Origin: Lacrimispora amygdalina
GTDB taxonomy: Bacteria > Bacillota > Clostridia > Lachnospirales > Lachnospiraceae
Length of the DNA stretch: 64,000 nt
Direction: 5' to 3'
Assembly (NCBI RefSeq): GCF_003432035.1
Contig: NZ_QOHO01000107.1
Span: 1-64,000, forward strand
Position 1 is the first letter of the stretch. Each line of letters begins with the position of its first letter. Position numbers and translations under genes: made by a program. Below are positions 50,182 to 60,231 of this stretch, one piece after another. The notes under the pieces are model-generated. The model saw nothing but the letters and a program-made list of their open reading frames with translations. It made no database searches and had not been told where the DNA came from.

Positions 50182-51484
50182 CCGGCACTATCCTTCCTTT
50201 CTGATATTTCCATGCTGTTCCGTAACGCCTGCTCACACGTGTGAGATATCCGGCAATTTCTGCCGCCGTCTCGTCCTCCGCTTTATAAGGAATGTTCTTT
50301 TCCGGACGATTACGATGCATGCCGAGTTCTACCGGAAGCAGCTCAATATGTTCACATTTTCCGTCCCTAATTTCAAAATACGGCAGAACACTTCTGTAGA
50401 CTTCCGGGATTTCGTAAAGAGAATGGCTGGACTGCTCCTGACGTTTTGCGATCCCCACAGAAGCTGCCGTATGGATATTCAGTCCATATTTTTCCATATA
50501 ATCAGAAGGCAGAAGACGAACATACTGATTTTCAAACACAAAATTTCCAAGGCAGTAAAAAACAGGTCTGCCGCGATAAAATTCAATACCTTTGAGCTGA
50601 TGAGTTCCCCCGCCGATCACCGCACAGGCTCCGGCATCTATACATGCATGGGCAAATTCCTCCAGAAAGTAATCTGCTTCTTCATCATTGTCACTGCGGA
50701 TCTCATGTGAATGTACCATCACAATGACCGCTTCGCACGTCATCAGAGCTTCTCTGATCATATCCGTCGTCCGCTTCAGATCCCCTGCATCTGCTCTGGA
50801 ATGTCTGCCCTCTTTTCCGTCTTCACAGACTTCAAAACGTCTGCCTCCGAATTCCATTACACCTTCAGGCAGCGGAGCCACAAATCCCTCCTGCCGGTGA
50901 AGATCGCGAAGCCCGTTGATCATTGTCGCCCCTGCAATCTCTTTCAGAACTTTCATATGTTCTTCTGTGACATAATACGTCTCATGAAAGCGCAGAGGAT
51001 TCAGCCCCGGCCGCCCCGGCTGCCGTTCTGTCTGGCTTCCTGCCCGCGCCGCATCCTCAAACGTCGAACAGATATCAATAACCGCCACCTGTCCGGCAGT
51101 CGTATCAACAATCGCCGGTCTGGATGCCTCATACAGATTCTTCCCTGCTCCCGCATATGCAATTTTCCTTTTTTTCAGATGAAACAGTGTCGACTGCAGA
51201 CCTTCATAGGAATAATCCATTGTGTGATTGTTTGACACACCCAGGACATTAAATCCGTACTGAAGAATATCGTCCAGACATTCTTCCTCTGCCGTAAGCC
51301 AGGTACCTCCTGAATAAGCAGAAGCATAACATGTCCCGTCGGAAATCGTTGTCTCAAGATTTGCGGCGCGCACTTCTCCCTGCATCAGAAATTTTCGGAT
51401 CGGTGATATTCCCTCATAGCCCGGTATCAGACGTTTCATAATGAGAATATCTCCTGCCGCTGTTATTTTAATTGTATCATTCAT
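50159..51484 (-). CDS. CapA-like metallophosphatase-fold protein
   Basis: A 441-residue CapA/PgsA-type protein, calcineurin-like fold. Metal-site motifs are TAAGDILIMKR near residue 8, ANLETTISD, GVSNNHTMDYSYEGL, VMVHSHEIR and GGGTHQLKG with FYCLGNFVF near the end. The family is linked to poly-gamma-glutamate metabolism, but many members lack capsule neighbours; here the neighbours are peptidases. No signal peptide is visible, so it is cytoplasmic. The ATG at 51484 is preferred over an upstream TTG because GAGG precedes it. It is in the middle of the peptide operon. Confidence 0.88.
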   Translation of the reverse strand: MNDTIKITAAGDILIMKRLIPGYEGISPIRKFLMQGEVRAANLETTISDGTCYASAYSGGTWLTAEEECLDDILQYGFNVLGVSNNHTMDYSYEGLQSTLFHLKKRKIAYAGAGKNLYEASRPAIVDTTAGQVAVIDICSTFEDAARAGSQTERQPGRPGLNPLRFHETYYVTEEHMKVLKEIAGATMINGLRDLHRQEGFVAPLPEGVMEFGGRRFEVCEDGKEGRHSRADAGDLKRTTDMIREALMTCEAVIVMVHSHEIRSDNDEEADYFLEEFAHACIDAGACAVIGGGTHQLKGIEFYRGRPVFYCLGNFVFENQYVRLLPSDYMEKYGLNIHTAASVGIAKRQEQSSHSLYEIPEVYRSVLPYFEIRDGKCEHIELLPVELGMHRNRPEKNIPYKAEDETAAEIAGYLTRVSRRYGTAWKYQKGRIVPDEEKMGN

Positions 51485-51564
51485 ATTTTTCTGCCTCAAA
51501 CCAGTCAATTCCGGACAACGGTTTCTTATGCCGTATATCCGGAATTTTCCCTGCTTTCTTTTCC

Positions 51565-52302
51565 TTACCGATTGTGATATGCTTCGCTTCTCCGTACCAG
51601 ATCCGCAAATAACTTATTCATCTCAGGAGCGGTATGAATCAGCCCTTCCGGATGCCACTGAACCGCGACAATCTGTCCGTCACTGCTCTCAATGGCTTCC
51701 ACTGTTCCGTCAGGAGCTACTGCTGAGACTGTCAGATTTCTGCCAAGTTCACGAACCGCCTGATGATGCATGGAATTAACCGCATGTTTTCCTTCACCGA
51801 GAATCCCGGCCAGATATGTGTCTTTTCTGATATCCACGTGATGAAACAGGTAACTGCGTTCCAGAGACTGCATATGCAGGATAGAACCCTCCCTCTGAAG
51901 ATAGAGATCCTGATACAGGGTTCCGCCGCACAGTACATTCAGAAACTGAATTCCTTTACAGATGCCAAGCATTGGGATTTTTTTCTCCAGCGCGTATCTT
52001 CCTGCCGCCATCCATGCCTCATCAATCTCAGGACGAATTGTCTGAATCCCCGGAGAGGGTTCCTCTCCGTAATACCATGGACTGACATCTTCTCCTCCCG
52101 GCACCAGAATACCGTCACAGAAGGATAAGGCCGATTCCGGATCGTCCAGCATGCTGACGGAGGGAACAGCAATCGGCATTCCGCCGTTATTCAGCACAGC
52201 CTCCACATAATCACTGTTTACATATTCACGCTTTGAACTGGAAAATTTAGCCGGCGTTGTTTTATATGTATTTCCAAGAATACCAATGATAGGCTTTATC
52301 AT
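51565..52302 (-). CDS. Gamma-glutamyl-gamma-aminobutyrate hydrolase-like class I amidotransferase
   Basis: A 245-residue PuuD-like (peptidase C26) protein. Features are PGGEDVSP near residue 72, the nucleophile elbow GICKGIQFLNV with Cys near 118, and WHPEGL with catalytic His/Glu near the C-terminus. Family members cleave gamma-glutamyl bonds. With M55, M42, M20 and CapA-like partners it could process gamma-D-glutamyl peptides from cell walls (inference). Co-transcribed; 31 bases from the M42 gene. Confidence 0.9.
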   Translation of the reverse strand: MIKPIIGILGNTYKTTPAKFSSSKREYVNSDYVEAVLNNGGMPIAVPSVSMLDDPESALSFCDGILVPGGEDVSPWYYGEEPSPGIQTIRPEIDEAWMAAGRYALEKKIPMLGICKGIQFLNVLCGGTLYQDLYLQREGSILHMQSLERSYLFHHVDIRKDTYLAGILGEGKHAVNSMHHQAVRELGRNLTVSAVAPDGTVEAIESSDGQIVAVQWHPEGLIHTAPEMNKLFADLVRRSEAYHNR

Positions 52303-52333
52303 AAATCAGATTACCTCGTTTCCTTAATTTTGA

Positions 52334-53422
52334 TCAAAAAAGATCCTGATGACAGATATGGCGGATACGTTCCGCATCCAGACCACGGATTACGGAAGCC
52401 GCAAGGCTGCTGGCAGCCTCCATATCCTCCAGTGCACAGAAATTATAATGGCTGTGCACATAACGGGACGGAACACCGAGAACGAGACACGGTACCGCCT
52501 TTCCCGTCAGACTGATCTTTCCCGCATTGGTACTTCCGCCTCTTCTCACCGCTTCCTGGTATTTGATTCCGTATTTTCCGGCCAGTTCCTCGGCGTACTC
52601 AATAAACTGAGCGTTTGAAATATAACTCTTGTCAACGATACGGATCTGAACACCGTGTTTCATCTGCCCCTGCGCCTGTCCGGCACTGATAAAGAAGTCA
52701 TCGGAGGGTGAACCTTCAAAAACAATCGCAAGGTCCGGTTTTACAATCTGTGCCGTCACCGCTGCTCCCCGGGTTCCGACTTCCTCCTGTGCAGCCATTG
52801 CGCCGACAACATTTACCGGAAGACTGTCTCTTTCCCCGTACAGCTGTTTCATAGTATCCACAATGCAGGCACAGCCGGCACGATTGTCAAAAGCCTTGCC
52901 AAAACAGATTCCGTTTTCTTTGTCATAGGAAAATGTCACGTCCGGTACTATCGGATCACCGATATGAATTCCGAAAACTTCCTCTGCCTCCTGACGGCTT
53001 GTGGCTCCCACATCCAGATACATCTTTTCAATTTCAAGATTCTGTCCGCTGCGTTCGGAATCCGTCATAAAATGAACCGGCTTCGCACAGATAATTCCGC
53101 GCACCATCTTTCCCGACCTTGTTCTTATCTTCACAGAATGTGCCGGGAGACTGGTTAAATGAAAGCCTCCAAGCAGAAGCATCTGGAGTGCACCGTTATC
53201 CAGAATGCTCTGCACCATCATTCCGCATTCATCCAGATGCGCATCCAGCTGAACCACAGGTTTTTCTGACTGTACACCCGGCATTCTGACATAAAAATTG
53301 TTCATCGCATCATTTGAAATATCAAACTCTCCGCAGTATTCTGCCAGAGTACGCACAACGTCCTCTTCAAAACCGCTTGGTCCGAAAGCGTTGGAAAGCT
53401 TTTCTATCATCTGTATATCCAT
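52334..53422 (-). CDS. M42-family metallopeptidase
   Basis: A 362-residue two-zinc aminopeptidase of the M42 (FrvX/PepA-like TET) family. Metal ligands and catalytic residues are visible as VQLDAHLDECGMM, AFDNRAGCACI, AAQEEVGTRGA, AIVFEGSPSDDFF and a late H-S-H-YNF. The ATG at 53422 follows AAGGAG by nine bases; the longer upstream frame is rejected. It cleaves N-terminal residues from peptides in the cytosol and stands between the D-aminopeptidase and the amidotransferase genes. Confidence 0.93.
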   Translation of the reverse strand: MDIQMIEKLSNAFGPSGFEEDVVRTLAEYCGEFDISNDAMNNFYVRMPGVQSEKPVVQLDAHLDECGMMVQSILDNGALQMLLLGGFHLTSLPAHSVKIRTRSGKMVRGIICAKPVHFMTDSERSGQNLEIEKMYLDVGATSRQEAEEVFGIHIGDPIVPDVTFSYDKENGICFGKAFDNRAGCACIVDTMKQLYGERDSLPVNVVGAMAAQEEVGTRGAAVTAQIVKPDLAIVFEGSPSDDFFISAGQAQGQMKHGVQIRIVDKSYISNAQFIEYAEELAGKYGIKYQEAVRRGGSTNAGKISLTGKAVPCLVLGVPSRYVHSHYNFCALEDMEAASSLAASVIRGLDAERIRHICHQDLF

Positions 53423-53459
53423 TTTTCTGATCTCCTTCTCACTATTTACAATACCATCA

Positions 53460-54260
53460 TCAGTACACCACAAAACAATGTGCTGTAACAACATCCATCC
53501 AACGATCCGTTTCCAGTCTGTTGGTAAATGTATCGATTTTCTGCATTCCCGGATAGAACGACATCGTATAAGCCTTTTTCCAGTCTTTGTACGTCACCTC
53601 GTAAGTGAAATGTTCCGGCACCGGAAGACAGCGGATTTCCCCGATACGCCTGACAGCATCTGCAACACCGGAACGGATTCTCTCCTGTACCTTCTCCGGT
53701 GAGACGCACCAGGTCGCTGCTCCTTCCCCACGTTTTGTTGCCACCGTTTCAATTCCCGGGAGAAATTCTCCGGCCTGCCGGCAGATTTCTTCATCGCCTG
53801 AAAGGAAAAGAACCGGAACACCGTGGGAAGCGGCTGTGTAACTGTTCAGCATACATTCACTCATAAATTTTCCGTTCAGGCGGATATACAGGCTGTTTCC
53901 CGTTGACGTATGGCTGATGGAAAAACAGGGATTCCCCGCAGGCGCATGGTAGCCGAGAAATAAAACTCCGTCGAATGTATCATCAATACCGTACATCATA
54001 TTATACGGGTGTCCGCTCTTTCCGCGAATCAGCGTCACATATTCCGGCATTTTCAGAGGGTCAATGTTGGAAGCATCTCCATGCCCGTCCTTTACAACGA
54101 TTTCGTCCGCTCCCGCCTCATGAGCAGCCTCACAGGCAGCTACAACTTCTTTTGTCATCTCTTCTGCATAGCTGCGATATACACTTTCCGTCTTATGCGT
54201 TTCCGCCGGCATTGCCAGACCCGCGCAACCCTCAATATCAGCACTGAGAAACAATTTCAT
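53460..54260 (-). CDS. dppA: M55 D-aminopeptidase (DppA-like)
   Basis: A 266-residue zinc D-aminopeptidase. The signature metal ligands are SADIEGCAG (Asp and Glu near 7-9), VVKDGHGDASN (His), FLGYHAPAGNP (His) and SGDEEIC, as in DppA. The family splits D-Ala-D-Ala and similar D-peptides from wall turnover. In Bacilli it belongs to the dipeptide transport operon, and here it follows the DppBCDF genes. GGAGG lies upstream of the ATG. Confidence 0.93.
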   Translation of the reverse strand: MKLFLSADIEGCAGLAMPAETHKTESVYRSYAEEMTKEVVAACEAAHEAGADEIVVKDGHGDASNIDPLKMPEYVTLIRGKSGHPYNMMYGIDDTFDGVLFLGYHAPAGNPCFSISHTSTGNSLYIRLNGKFMSECMLNSYTAASHGVPVLFLSGDEEICRQAGEFLPGIETVATKRGEGAATWCVSPEKVQERIRSGVADAVRRIGEIRCLPVPEHFTYEVTYKDWKKAYTMSFYPGMQKIDTFTNRLETDRWMDVVTAHCFVVY

Positions 54261-54315
54261 CTGTAAACCTCCGATAAACTTCCTTTTTCATCCGTATGTT
54301 TCTATACAGTCATAT

Positions 54316-55302
54316 TCAGACTGTTTTATTTCTGTCATCATACAAATGACAGTACACATAATGTCCCTCATCCACCTCATAACGTTCCGGCGGAATACTT
54401 TTGCAGCATTCCATACATTTCGGACAACGCGTATGGAATTTACATCCTGCCGGCGGTTTATGGGCGGACGGAATGCTTCCGGAGAGAAGAATACGTTCTC
54501 TTGGCGCTTCCGGGTCCGGTATCGGCACTGCCGAAAGAAGCGCCTGGGTATACGGATGCATCGGGTTACTGTAAATTTTATCTTTATCTCCGACCTCCAC
54601 AAAATTTCCCAGGTACATAACACCCACCCGGTCACTGATATACTCCACAACACTGAGGTCGTGCGCTACAAAAATATAGGTAAGATTCAGATCTTTTTTC
54701 AGCTCATTGAGCAGATTCAGCACCTGTGCCTGAATGGAAACATCCAGTGCGGATACCGGCTCGTCTGCAATAATCAACTGAGGTTCCACGGCAAGAGCCC
54801 TTGCAATTCCGATCCTCTGTCTTTGTCCGCCTGAGAATTCATGAGGATAACGGTTGGCATGATACGTGTCAAGGCCGACCCGGTGCAGCAGATCAATTAC
54901 CTTTTTTTCCAGATCCGCCTGATCCTTGTACAGTTTATGCACCTTCAAAGGTTCTGCAACAATTGAAAAGACTGACATTCTGGGATTCAGAGATGCATAA
55001 GGATCCTGAAATACCATCTGCACTTTTTTGCGAACAGAACGCATCTTTTTGTTATTATAGCCGGTGATTTCTTCCCCATCGAGAAAAATCTTTCCCGCCG
55101 TGGGCTGCTCCAGCTTGCAGATTGCTCTTCCCAGTGTGGATTTTCCGCACCCGGACTCTCCTACGATTCCGAAAACCTCACCCTTCCTGACTTCAAAACT
55201 GACACCGTCTACTGCTTTTACATAGTCTTTTTTCCCGATAGATGCTCCTGATACCGGATAATAAACCTTCAGGTCATCCACCTTCAGCAAAACGTCTTTC
55301 AA
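54316..55302 (-). CDS. dppF: Peptide ABC transporter ATP-binding protein (DppF/OppF type)
   Basis: A 328-residue ATPase. Walker A is GESGCGKSTLG near 47-57, the Q-loop QDPYASLNPRMS, the ABC signature FSGGQRQRIGIARAL, Walker B LIIADEPVSALD and the H-loop VAHDLS. The C-terminal oligopeptide extension (AVPIPDPEAPRERILLSG...CKFHTRCPKCMECC) can carry an iron-sulfur-type Cys cluster. It pairs with the DppD protein, with a two-base gap. Confidence 0.95.
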   Translation of the reverse strand: MKDVLLKVDDLKVYYPVSGASIGKKDYVKAVDGVSFEVRKGEVFGIVGESGCGKSTLGRAICKLEQPTAGKIFLDGEEITGYNNKKMRSVRKKVQMVFQDPYASLNPRMSVFSIVAEPLKVHKLYKDQADLEKKVIDLLHRVGLDTYHANRYPHEFSGGQRQRIGIARALAVEPQLIIADEPVSALDVSIQAQVLNLLNELKKDLNLTYIFVAHDLSVVEYISDRVGVMYLGNFVEVGDKDKIYSNPMHPYTQALLSAVPIPDPEAPRERILLSGSIPSAHKPPAGCKFHTRCPKCMECCKSIPPERYEVDEGHYVYCHLYDDRNKTV

Positions 55303-55304
55303 GT

Positions 55305-56339
55305 TCAGACACCACCTTTCTGGCCGTCATTTTCCGATGCAGTACTGTTCTCGCACATCCAGCATCTGCTGATATGTCCTTCTTCCGGCATTCTGAAAAA
55401 TCCCGGCTCCTCTTTCCGGCATTTTTCTTTTGCATAAGGACATCTGGGAGCAAACTTACAGCCTTCCGGCATATATTTGGGATTTGGAACATTTCCCGGA
55501 ATTGACTGCAATTCTTTTCCCGCATCTCCGACTCTTGGAATTGACGCCAGCAGTCCCCGGGTGTACGGATGGGAAGGGTTGTAAAAAATTGACTTTACAT
55601 CTCCTTTTTCCACCACGCGGCCGCAGTACATAACCGCCACATCGTCGCAGATTTCTGCCACCACACCGAGATCATGTGTGATAAACAGTATCGAAGTTCC
55701 CGTTTCTTTTTTCAGCTGATTCATCAGATCAAGGATCTGCGCCTGGATTGTTACGTCCAGTGCCGTCGTCGGCTCATCTGCAATCAGAATTTCCGGTTTG
55801 CACACCAGTGCCATTGCAATCATGACCCTCTGGCGCTGTCCTCCGGAAAGCTGAAACGGATATTCTTTCATCATATGGTGTACTCGCGGCACACCGGTCA
55901 TTGTCAGCATTTTTTCCGCTTTTTCATATGCTTCTTTTTTGGAAATTTTTTCATGCTGGAGAACACATTCCACAATCTGATCTCCGATTTTCATGACCGG
56001 ATTCAGACTCGTCATCGGTTCCTGAAAAATCATGGAAATTTTATTTCCCCTGATTTTTCTCCGCTCCTCCTTGCTCAGGCTTACAATATCTTTACCGTCC
56101 AGCAGGATTTCTCCCTCTGCAATTTTGCCTTTCGTTCCTGTGAGAAGTCCCATAACAGAAAGCGAGGTAACACTTTTTCCACTGCCCGATTCTCCCACAA
56201 TCCCGAGCGTGGAACCGCGTTTCAGTTCCACATCCACACCATCAACAGCCTTTACCACGCCGTCGTCGGTGTAGAAGTAAGTATGTAAATTTTTGATTTC
56301 AAGTACGTTATCTGTTGCCACTTCTGATCCTCCTATCAT
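55305..56339 (-). CDS. dppD: Peptide ABC transporter ATP-binding protein (DppD/OppD type)
   Basis: A 344-residue ATPase. Walker A is [13 protein letters not shown], the Q-loop QEPMTSLNP, the signature [15 protein letters not shown], Walker [15 protein letters not shown] and the H-loop ITHDLGVVA. The C-terminal extension [19 protein letters not shown] is typical of the oligopeptide subfamily. It starts within the stop of the DppC permease gene (four-base overlap), so it is coupled. It forms a heterodimer with DppF. Confidence 0.95.
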   Translation of the reverse strand: MIGGSEVATDNVLEIKNLHTYFYTDDGVVKAVDGVDVELKRGSTLGIVGESGSGKSVTSLSVMGLLTGTKGKIAEGEILLDGKDIVSLSKEERRKIRGNKISMIFQEPMTSLNPVMKIGDQIVECVLQHEKISKKEAYEKAEKMLTMTGVPRVHHMMKEYPFQLSGGQRQRVMIAMALVCKPEILIADEPTTALDVTIQAQILDLMNQLKKETGTSILFITHDLGVVAEICDDVAVMYCGRVVEKGDVKSIFYNPSHPYTRGLLASIPRVGDAGKELQSIPGNVPNPKYMPEGCKFAPRCPYAKEKCRKEEPGFFRMPEEGHISRCWMCENSTASENDGQKGGV

Positions 56340-57226
56340 TCAGAGAGTTTTGGATCCAGAGCATCACGAAGCCCATCGCCCAGAAGGTTAAAGCTCAGGA
56401 CAGTAAGGAAAATCGCAAGTCCCGGAAAAATCGTCACATACATTGCGCTTGTCATGTAGTTTCTTCCGTTGGAAAGCAGGAGTCCCCACTCCGGTGTCGG
56501 CGGCTGAGCACCCATTCCAAGGAAAGACAGACTGGAAGCCGTCAGAATAGAAGAACCAAATGACATGGAATACTGTACAATGATATCGGGAATTGCTCCC
56601 GGCAGAATATGGCGGAAAAGAATTCCCGCATCCGAAACGCCTATATTTTTTGCCGCCATGACAAACACGGAATTCTTCAGCGTAAGTGTCCTGCTTCGCA
56701 CAAGACGGGCAAAGGTCGGAGTGGAAAACACAGCCACTGCAATCACAACATTCGTCATACCGCTTCCGAGGATCGCCACAATGGCAATCGCCAGAATAAT
56801 TCCTGGAAATGCAAATAAAACATCACAGATTCTCATAATAATGGAATCAATGATTCCGCCGTAATATCCCGCCAGAAGTCCGAGAATAGTACCGCACACA
56901 GCACCTACCGTAACAGCACCGAAACCAACCGCAAGGGAAATTTTTGTTCCTGAAAGTATTCTTGAAAACAGATCCCTTCCAAATTCATCTGTTCCAAAAA
57001 AATGTCTGAGGGAAGGACCCTGAAGAATGGCAGAATAATCATATTCATTGATTTTGTAAGGAGCTATTATATCCCCGAAAAATGCAAGAAAAATGAGAAA
57101 GATAATAAAGCAGAGAGCAATCACTGCGTTTTTCTGTTTTTTGAATTTACGAACTGCCTCTGAAAAAGGAGTCCTAATCCTGTCCTGATTTTGAGTCTGT
57201 ATTTTTTTGTTTTTTTTCATTTTCAC
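56336..57226 (-). CDS. dppC: Peptide ABC transporter permease (DppC type)
   Basis: A 296-residue permease with a basic cytoplasmic N-terminus ([18 protein letters not shown]) and about six helices. The conserved stretches are [53 protein letters not shown] and the EAA loop [25 protein letters not shown]. It imports di- or oligopeptides with DppB. The gene is eight bases from dppB. Confidence 0.95.
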   Translation of the reverse strand: MKMKKNKKIQTQNQDRIRTPFSEAVRKFKKQKNAVIALCFIIFLIFLAFFGDIIAPYKINEYDYSAILQGPSLRHFFGTDEFGRDLFSRILSGTKISLAVGFGAVTVGAVCGTILGLLAGYYGGIIDSIIMRICDVLFAFPGIILAIAIVAILGSGMTNVVIAVAVFSTPTFARLVRSRTLTLKNSVFVMAAKNIGVSDAGILFRHILPGAIPDIIVQYSMSFGSSILTASSLSFLGMGAQPPTPEWGLLLSNGRNYMTSAMYVTIFPGLAIFLTVLSFNLLGDGLRDALDPKLSE

Positions 57227-57233
57227 TCATCTC

Positions 57234-58154
57234 CTATTGCAGTTTGATTTCCGGATTCAGTACTGCGTACAGAACATCCACCAACAGATTGATTACAATA
57301 AATTGCAGAGAAAAGATCAAAATCAGTGACTGAATCGCCGGATAATCTCTGTAATTAACCGACTCAATCAGAAGAGAACCAAGCCCCGGATACGCGAAGA
57401 CCGTTTCTGTGACAACAGATCCGCCCAGCAGAAATCCGAACTGAAGTCCTACAACTGTAACAACAGAAATCATGGAATTGCGGAACACATGTTTCCACAC
57501 AACCACCTTTTCTCTGATTCCTTTTGCTCTTGCTGTCCGGATATAATCTTCTTTAAGAATTTCCACGATAGAAGATCTGGTAAAACGCGCTATGATTGCA
57601 GCAATTCCAAGTCCAAGCGTAATGGAAGGCATAATCAGACCTTTCCAGTCAGAACTGCTGGTGGTAGGCAGAATTTTCATTTTCACCGCCAACAGCATAA
57701 TCAGCAGGAAACCTATCCAGAACGACGGCAGCGAAATACCTGATACCGCGACCGTCATACCTGTATAATCCTGCCACTTTCCTCTGTGTGTGCCCGACCA
57801 GACTCCAAACAGGACACCTGCTATTGCACTCCACAGCAGAGTAACTGCTGCCAGACGAACCGTATTTCCGAATCTTCCGGAAATTTCTTCCAGTACAGGC
57901 CGTTTCGTTCTCAGAGATGTTCCGAGATCCCCATGCAGAAGTCCTGAAACATATGTGATATACTGAGTTGTCACAGGTTTATTCAGACCCAGCCGTTCAC
58001 GGACAGCTTCCACATCCTGCTGAGTCGCCTGTTCACCGGCCACCAGTCTTGCCGGATCGCCAGGTATGATCCTCACAAACAGAAAAACAAATGTTACTAC
58101 TATAATCAGTGTGGGAATTGTACCCACAATACGCTTCAGCAGATATTTTAGCAT
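57234..58154 (-). CDS. dppB: Peptide ABC transporter permease (DppB type)
   Basis: A 306-residue permease with about six helices. DppB landmarks are the N-terminal LLKRIVGTIPTLIIVVTFVFLFVRIIPGDPARLVAG, then QYITYVSGLLHGDLGTSLRTKRPV, the EAA loop YIRTARAKGIREKVVVWKHVFRNSM and ETVFAYPGLGSLLIESVNYRDYP. It forms the channel with DppC. The 155-base gap before it contains a weak hairpin that could reduce read-through from the abundant binding protein gene. Confidence 0.95.
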   Translation of the reverse strand: MLKYLLKRIVGTIPTLIIVVTFVFLFVRIIPGDPARLVAGEQATQQDVEAVRERLGLNKPVTTQYITYVSGLLHGDLGTSLRTKRPVLEEISGRFGNTVRLAAVTLLWSAIAGVLFGVWSGTHRGKWQDYTGMTVAVSGISLPSFWIGFLLIMLLAVKMKILPTTSSSDWKGLIMPSITLGLGIAAIIARFTRSSIVEILKEDYIRTARAKGIREKVVVWKHVFRNSMISVVTVVGLQFGFLLGGSVVTETVFAYPGLGSLLIESVNYRDYPAIQSLILIFSLQFIVINLLVDVLYAVLNPEIKLQ

Positions 58155-58227
58155 ATTGCATCTCCTACTTTCTTAATAGCAGGTACAATCCCTGCGGATT
58201 ATTTCCTGCCGATCTCTCACAAGAAAC

Positions 58228-58250
58228 CAGCGCCCTTTTTCAGGACGCTG
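58228..58250 (-). terminator. Weak hairpin between binding-protein and permease genes
   Basis: CAGCGCCC...AGGACGCTG forms an imperfect stem with a T/C-rich tract on the minus strand. A partial terminator or RNA-stabilising hairpin here is common in ABC operons, keeping the binding protein in excess over the permeases. Confidence 0.4.
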
Positions 58251-58309
58251 ATTCTTTTCTGTAAAAACTGTGATACTGTCCTATTCGGCTTGCGCCTCAG
58301 TATGTCTTA

Positions 58310-60007
58310 TCATTCTCCGGCCATTCTTGCATTTCTCATGCAGACGCTTCCGTCACCCAGCAGATATACACCTGTAATGTTGCTGCTTGTCGCCCAGAGA
58401 TTTGCACTGTTTGCTATGCAGACAAGCGGAACCTCTTCCCATACAATATCCTGTATCTGCGCATAGATATCAGCACGCTTCTCCTCATCTGCCGTGGAAA
58501 GTCCGTCCTTGAGAAGCTGATCAACTTCTTCGTTCTCATAATAGCTGATGTTGTAGCTCATCGGCGGTTCGGACTCGATTGCAAGCATCGGACGCAGACC
58601 CCAGTCGGCATCACCGGTAGATGTTGACCATCCGCTCATATAGCATTCAACTTCTGCTTCGCTTCCGGGAACATCCGCTCCCTGAACCTTTTCATTTACA
58701 AGCGCACTCTCCATACCTTCCAGCTCAAGTGTAATTCCTACCTCTGCCAGCTGCTGCTTGTAGAATTCCGCTGCTTTCTGATTTCCGGTTGTATTGGAGT
58801 AAATCAGGCTGGTAGTAAATCCGTCCGGATAACCTGCCTCAGCCAGAAGCTCTTTTGCCTTTTCCGGATCATACGGATACGGATCGTTTGCTTTGTAATG
58901 CTGCACTTCTTCTCCGATCATGGAAGTCGCAACGGATCCATAACCATTCGAAACAACCTGAACATATGCTTCTTTGTTAATCGCATAAGCAATCGCCTGA
59001 CGGACTCTTACATCATTGAACGGTTTCTTCTGATTGTTCATGAAGAAATAATAAACTGTGATACTGTCTCCCTCGCCGACTGACACGTTAGAGTCCGCTT
59101 TCAGTGTATCAACGCTCTCTGTAGGTACTGACCATGTAATCTGCGCATCACCGGACTGCATTGCCGCTACACGGGTTGCACTCTCGGCAACAGGCTTGAA
59201 GGTAATTGTTTTGAAACCTGCGTCCGAAGCGGCAAGTGCGGTTCCTCCGCAGATATCCGCATCATATCCCCACCAGTCAGGATTCAGTTCCAGAGTCAGG
59301 TGATCTCCTGCCACCCACTCTACAAACTTGTACTGACCTGTACCAACCGGATTCTGTGCACATGCATCCACTCCGGCCTGAATCTGTGCAGGACTCATAA
59401 TCAATGTAGCCGGATGAGCCAGATTACTGATAAATGCTCCGAAAGGCTCTGTCAGATAAATTTTTACTGTATAATCATCAATTTTTTCTGCATGATCCAG
59501 AGTGTTGCACAGGAATGTGGTTCTCTTCAGTCCCAGATCCTTGTCAGCCCATTTATCAATATTTACAAGCAGAGCATCTGCATTCCACGGTGTTCCGTCA
59601 GTAAAGCTGATTCCCTGGCGCAGATGAATGGTATATTCCGTTGCCTGATCATTTGCTTCATAATCTGTTGCCAGCATCGGAATAATCTGCATGTTTTCAT
59701 CAAATCCGAACAATCCGTCCATCATCATACGCTGAATGCCTCCGGACAGTGTATCAGATGTATCCATTGGATCCATTGTCGTAAAATCGACAGAGACCAT
59801 AGCCGTTACATCCTGCTGCTGCGATACCGAAGCTCCGTCGGCAATCGTAATCGTCGCGGTATCTGACGCCGATGAAGAAGACGTGGAAGATGCAGAAGCC
59901 GATGAAGAGGCAGAAGATCCTCCCGCTGCGCCACCGCTTCCGCAAGCCGTCAGAGCCAATGCGGAAACAACTGCTAAAAGTGTTCGCATAACATGTCGTT
60001 TTTTCAT
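58310..60007 (-). CDS. dppE: Peptide ABC transporter substrate-binding lipoprotein
   Basis: A 565-residue family-5 solute-binding protein. The signal peptide MKKRHVMRTLLAVVSALAL ends in the lipobox LTAC with Cys22 as lipid anchor. A Ser/Ala/Gly-rich linker follows, then the binding fold: QATEYTIHLRQGISFTDGTPWNADALLVNID, FNDVRVRQAIAYAINKEAYV, YDPEKAKELLAEAGYPDG and a C-terminal QDIVWEEVPLVCI. It captures peptides outside the membrane. It is the first gene of the operon, behind a consensus promoter. Confidence 0.95.
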   Translation of the reverse strand: MKKRHVMRTLLAVVSALALTACGSGGAAGGSSASSSASASSTSSSSASDTATITIADGASVSQQQDVTAMVSVDFTTMDPMDTSDTLSGGIQRMMMDGLFGFDENMQIIPMLATDYEANDQATEYTIHLRQGISFTDGTPWNADALLVNIDKWADKDLGLKRTTFLCNTLDHAEKIDDYTVKIYLTEPFGAFISNLAHPATLIMSPAQIQAGVDACAQNPVGTGQYKFVEWVAGDHLTLELNPDWWGYDADICGGTALAASDAGFKTITFKPVAESATRVAAMQSGDAQITWSVPTESVDTLKADSNVSVGEGDSITVYYFFMNNQKKPFNDVRVRQAIAYAINKEAYVQVVSNGYGSVATSMIGEEVQHYKANDPYPYDPEKAKELLAEAGYPDGFTTSLIYSNTTGNQKAAEFYKQQLAEVGITLELEGMESALVNEKVQGADVPGSEAEVECYMSGWSTSTGDADWGLRPMLAIESEPPMSYNISYYENEEVDQLLKDGLSTADEEKRADIYAQIQDIVWEEVPLVCIANSANLWATSSNITGVYLLGDGSVCMRNARMAGE

Positions 60008-60093
60008 ACTTACTCCTCCTGTTTCACAACCAGTTTTTAAATCAAAAAGGCAGAGCGGTACTTTTTATTAAATAGCCTCTCTGCTTATTTAGC

Positions 60094-60122
60094 AGTATAA
60101 AGTGTCACCCTGCAGTTGTCAA
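60094..60122 (-). promoter_or_regulatory. Promoter of peptide uptake operon
   Basis: Minus strand TTGACA (60117-60122) is separated by exactly 17 bases from TATACT (60094-60099), about 85 bases before the binding-protein start. It is a housekeeping sigma promoter, not a sigma-54 type, which fits the degenerate activator encoded divergently. Confidence 0.85.
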
Positions 60123-60169
60123 TAAAATTTTAACTCATTTTTTCGTAAAATTTTGTTTTTTTCGTTTTT

Positions 60170-60207
60170 AGGATGATTATTTTTACGGTTTATGTTATAA
60201 TTATCCT
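60170..60207. promoter_or_regulatory. Inverted repeat over regulator promoter
   Basis: AGGATGATTAT (60170-60180) and ATAATTATCCT (60197-60207) are 11-base inverted arms with one mismatch, 16 bases apart. The right arm overlaps a perfect TATAAT box (60196-60201) of the divergent regulator gene. It is a strong candidate operator for that regulator or another dimeric factor. Confidence 0.6.
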
Positions 60208-60231
60208 AAATTTTTGAAAGGAGGAATTCTC

